The position numbers were made by a program, and so were the translations under genes. Under the pieces are notes generated by a model. That model was not told the origin of the DNA, ran no database searches, and saw only the letters and a program-made list of their open reading frames with translations. From Saccoglossus kowalevskii (taxonomy: Eukaryota > Hemichordata > Enteropneusta > Harrimaniidae), in contig NW_003111989.1 in the NCBI RefSeq assembly GCF_000003605.2, positions 24,387 to 63,723 of the forward strand: DNA of 39,337 nucleotides. Reading direction: 5' to 3'. Positions 37,099 through 39,337 of the stretch are shown piece after piece; positions within the stretch are counted from its first letter, which is position 1, and every line of letters starts with the position of its first letter.

Positions 37099-37437
37099 AA
37101 ATTTTAAGAGAAAATCAGGTCTTGGTGTTGGTGCCTAACTGCGCACTTAGCTATAAATCATCCTATTTTAGGAAGTAGATTACTTGGTATAAATTATTCT
37201 GTATTCAGTGTGATCGATAAGTCTCTAGTGATATTGAAATAACGGAGTAATCTATTTAAAAGGCAATTTATATCCAGAAATTGTCATAATTTTATCCTCA
37301 ATATGAATTGGGATTCATTTAATACAATAACCATGAGTTATTGTATTCATATGAAACCCGAGTTCTCGTTAAAGCTGCAATTGACCAGAAATGTCGACTG
37401 CCAAACGTCGTCAAATTACAACCATAACTATTATGTG

Positions 37438-39337
37438 CTCAACCATCGTGGTAAGTAACATGCTCATTACCAAAACCACTGCTAACCATCGTGGTGAGTA
37501 ACATGCTCATTACCAATACCACTGCTAACCATCATGGTGAATAACATACGCATTACCAATTCCGTTGCTAACCATCATGGACAGTAACATGCTCATTACC
37601 AATACCACTACTAACCATCGTGGTAGGTAACATGCTCATTACGAATACCACTGCTGACAATCGTGGTGAGTAACATGCTCATTACCAATACCACTGCTGA
37701 CCATCGTGGTGAGTAACATGCTCATTACCAATACCACTGTTGACCATCGTGGTGAGTAACATGCTCATTACCAATATCGTTGCTAACCATCATACCGCTG
37801 CCGACCATCGTGGTGAGTGACATACTCATGACCAATACCGTTGCTAACCATCATGGTGAGTAACATGCTCATTGCCAATACCGTTGCTAACCATCGTGGT
37901 GAGTAATATGCTCACTGCCAATACCGTTGCTAACCACCGTGGTGAGTACCATGCTCATTACCAATACCGTTGCTAACCATCGTGGTGAGTAACATGCTCA
38001 ATACCAATACCACTGCTGACCATCGTGGTGAGTAACATGCTCATTACCAATACCACTGCTAACCATCATGGTGAATAACATACGCATTACCAATTCCGTT
38101 GCTAACCATCATGGACAGTAACATGCTCATTACCAATACCACTACTAACCATCGTGGTAAGTAACATGCTCATTACCAATACTATAGCTAACCATCGTGG
38201 TGAGTAACATGCTCATTACCAAGGCCGTTGCTGAACATCGTGGTGAGTGACATACTCATTACCAATACCGTTGCTAACCATCATGGTGAGTAACATACTC
38301 ATTACCAATACCGTTGCTAACCATCGTGGCGAGTAACATGCACATTGCCAATACGGTTGCTAACCACCGTGGTGAGTAACATGCTCATTAGCAATAACAC
38401 TACTAACCATCGTGGTAAGAAACATGCTCATTAACAACACCACTGCTGACCATCGCGGTGAGTAACATGCTCATTACCAATATCGTTGATAACCATCATG
38501 GTGAGCAACATGCTCATTACCAATATCGTTGCTAACCATCATGGTGAGTAACATGCTCATTACCAATATCGTTGCTAACCATCATGGTGAGTAACATGCT
38601 CATTACCAATACCACTATTAACCATCGTGGTGAGTAACATACTCATTACCAATACCACAGTAAAAATCATGGTGAGTAACATGCTCATTGGCAATATCGT
38701 TGCTAACTCTCATGGTTAGTAACATGCTCATTCAAAATAACACTGCTAACCATTGTGGTGAGTAACATGCTCCTTACCAATTCCATTGCTAACCATCGTG
38801 GTGAGTACCATGCTCATTACCAATACCACTACTAACCATCGTGGTAATTAACATGCTCATTACCAATACCGTTGCTAACCATCATAGTGAGTAACATGCT
38901 CATTACCAATACCACTGCTGACCATCTTGGTGCGTAATATACTCATTACCAATACCGCTGCTAACCATCACGGTGAATAACATACTCATTACAAATACAA
39001 CTGCTAACCATCGTGGTCAGTAACATGCTCAATACCAATACCACTGCTGACCATCGTGGTGAGTACCATGCTCATTACCAATAACAATGCTAACCATCAT
39101 GGTGAATAACTTACGCATTACCAATTCCGTTGCTAACCATCATGGACAGTAACATGCTCATTACCAATACCACTACTAACCATCGTGGTAAGTAACATGC
39201 TCATTACCAGTACCACTGCTGACCATCGTGGTGAGTAACATGCTCATTACCAATACCATTGCTAACCATCGTGGTGAGTAACATGCTCATTACCAAGGCT
39301 GTTGCTGACCATCGTGGTGAGTGACACACTCATTACC
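37438..39337. repeat. 43-bp satellite, about 44 units, continues past the window
   Basis: Monomers of 43 bp contain CCATCGTGGTGAGTAACATG, then CTCATTACCAATACC and a CACTGCTAA or GTTGCTAA end. One unit near 37789-37800 is shortened. Higher-order structure is visible. A three-monomer signature (GAATAACATACGC, GGACAGTAACATG, then GTGGTA(A/G)GTAAC) recurs at about 37527, 38061 and 39092. An ACCAAGGC(C/T)GTTGCTGA signature occurs at about 38218 and 39292. Spacings of 1031 and 1074 bp fit 24 and 25 monomers. Each monomer has an 11-bp dyad, ACCATCATGGT or a one-base variant. Confidence 0.97.

Larger units (their letters stand above)
35259..37437. other. Non-coding stretch between two satellite arrays
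   Basis: No supported gene. The short frame at 36092-36277 has no recognisable domain. The region contains a CpG-richer patch (about 35820-35960), oligo-A and AT-rich runs, and an (AT)n tract just before the 43-bp satellite. Confidence 0.5.

Overview
The window looks like an AT-rich piece of a metazoan nuclear genome, probably a marine invertebrate. A lophotrochozoan such as a mollusc is my guess, but nothing in the sequence fixes the phylum. The evidence is a split gene with GT-AG introns and phase-1 extracellular modules, a decayed Polinton/Maverick DNA transposon, several foldback elements, and an unusually rich set of minisatellites and satellites. No bacterial operons, CRISPR arrays, rRNA or tRNA genes were recognised.

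Layout. (1) Bases 1-5343 hold the remains of a Polinton/Maverick, all on the + strand: a broken protein-primed DNA polymerase B, two small element-associated genes, and a broken DDE integrase ending in a chromodomain. The chromodomain runs in frame into a 24-bp (8-residue) tandem repeat. The left end of the element lies outside the window. (2) Bases 5344-7370 are non-coding. (3) Bases 7371-8682 are a 39-bp minisatellite of about 34 units that stays open in several reading frames on both strands. (4) Bases 10385-23580 carry the only convincing host gene, on the - strand. Three exons encode, in order, a CUB domain (23143-23580), an LDL-receptor class A module (13930-14052) and a transmembrane segment with a histidine- and proline-rich cytoplasmic tail (10385-10782). 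All junctions are phase 1. The 5' exon or exons with the signal peptide were not identified. The two introns contain microsatellites, a 54-bp array, a 40-bp array, a 20-bp array interrupted by a perfect hairpin, and MITE-like foldbacks. (5) Bases 23581-34727 show no convincing gene; they may be the large 5' intron of the CUB gene, or intergenic. (6) Bases 34728-35258 are a 30-bp repeat with 120-bp higher-order structure. (7) Bases 35259-37437 are non-coding, with a CpG-richer patch near 35.8-36.0 kb and an (AT)n tract. (8) From about 37438 to the window end there is a 43-bp satellite of about 44 units that runs off the edge.

How the parts relate. The transposon is dead, with frameshifts and lost catalytic residues, and there is no sign that it works with the host gene. 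The CUB-LDLa-TM gene probably encodes a single-pass cell-surface receptor or adhesion protein. I found no clear new multi-gene system. The most unusual signals are the chromodomain fused in frame to a minisatellite, and tandem arrays whose units carry RNA-processing-like motifs (splice-donor and branch-point-like motifs in the 43-bp satellite, poly(A) hexamers on both strands of the 30-bp array).
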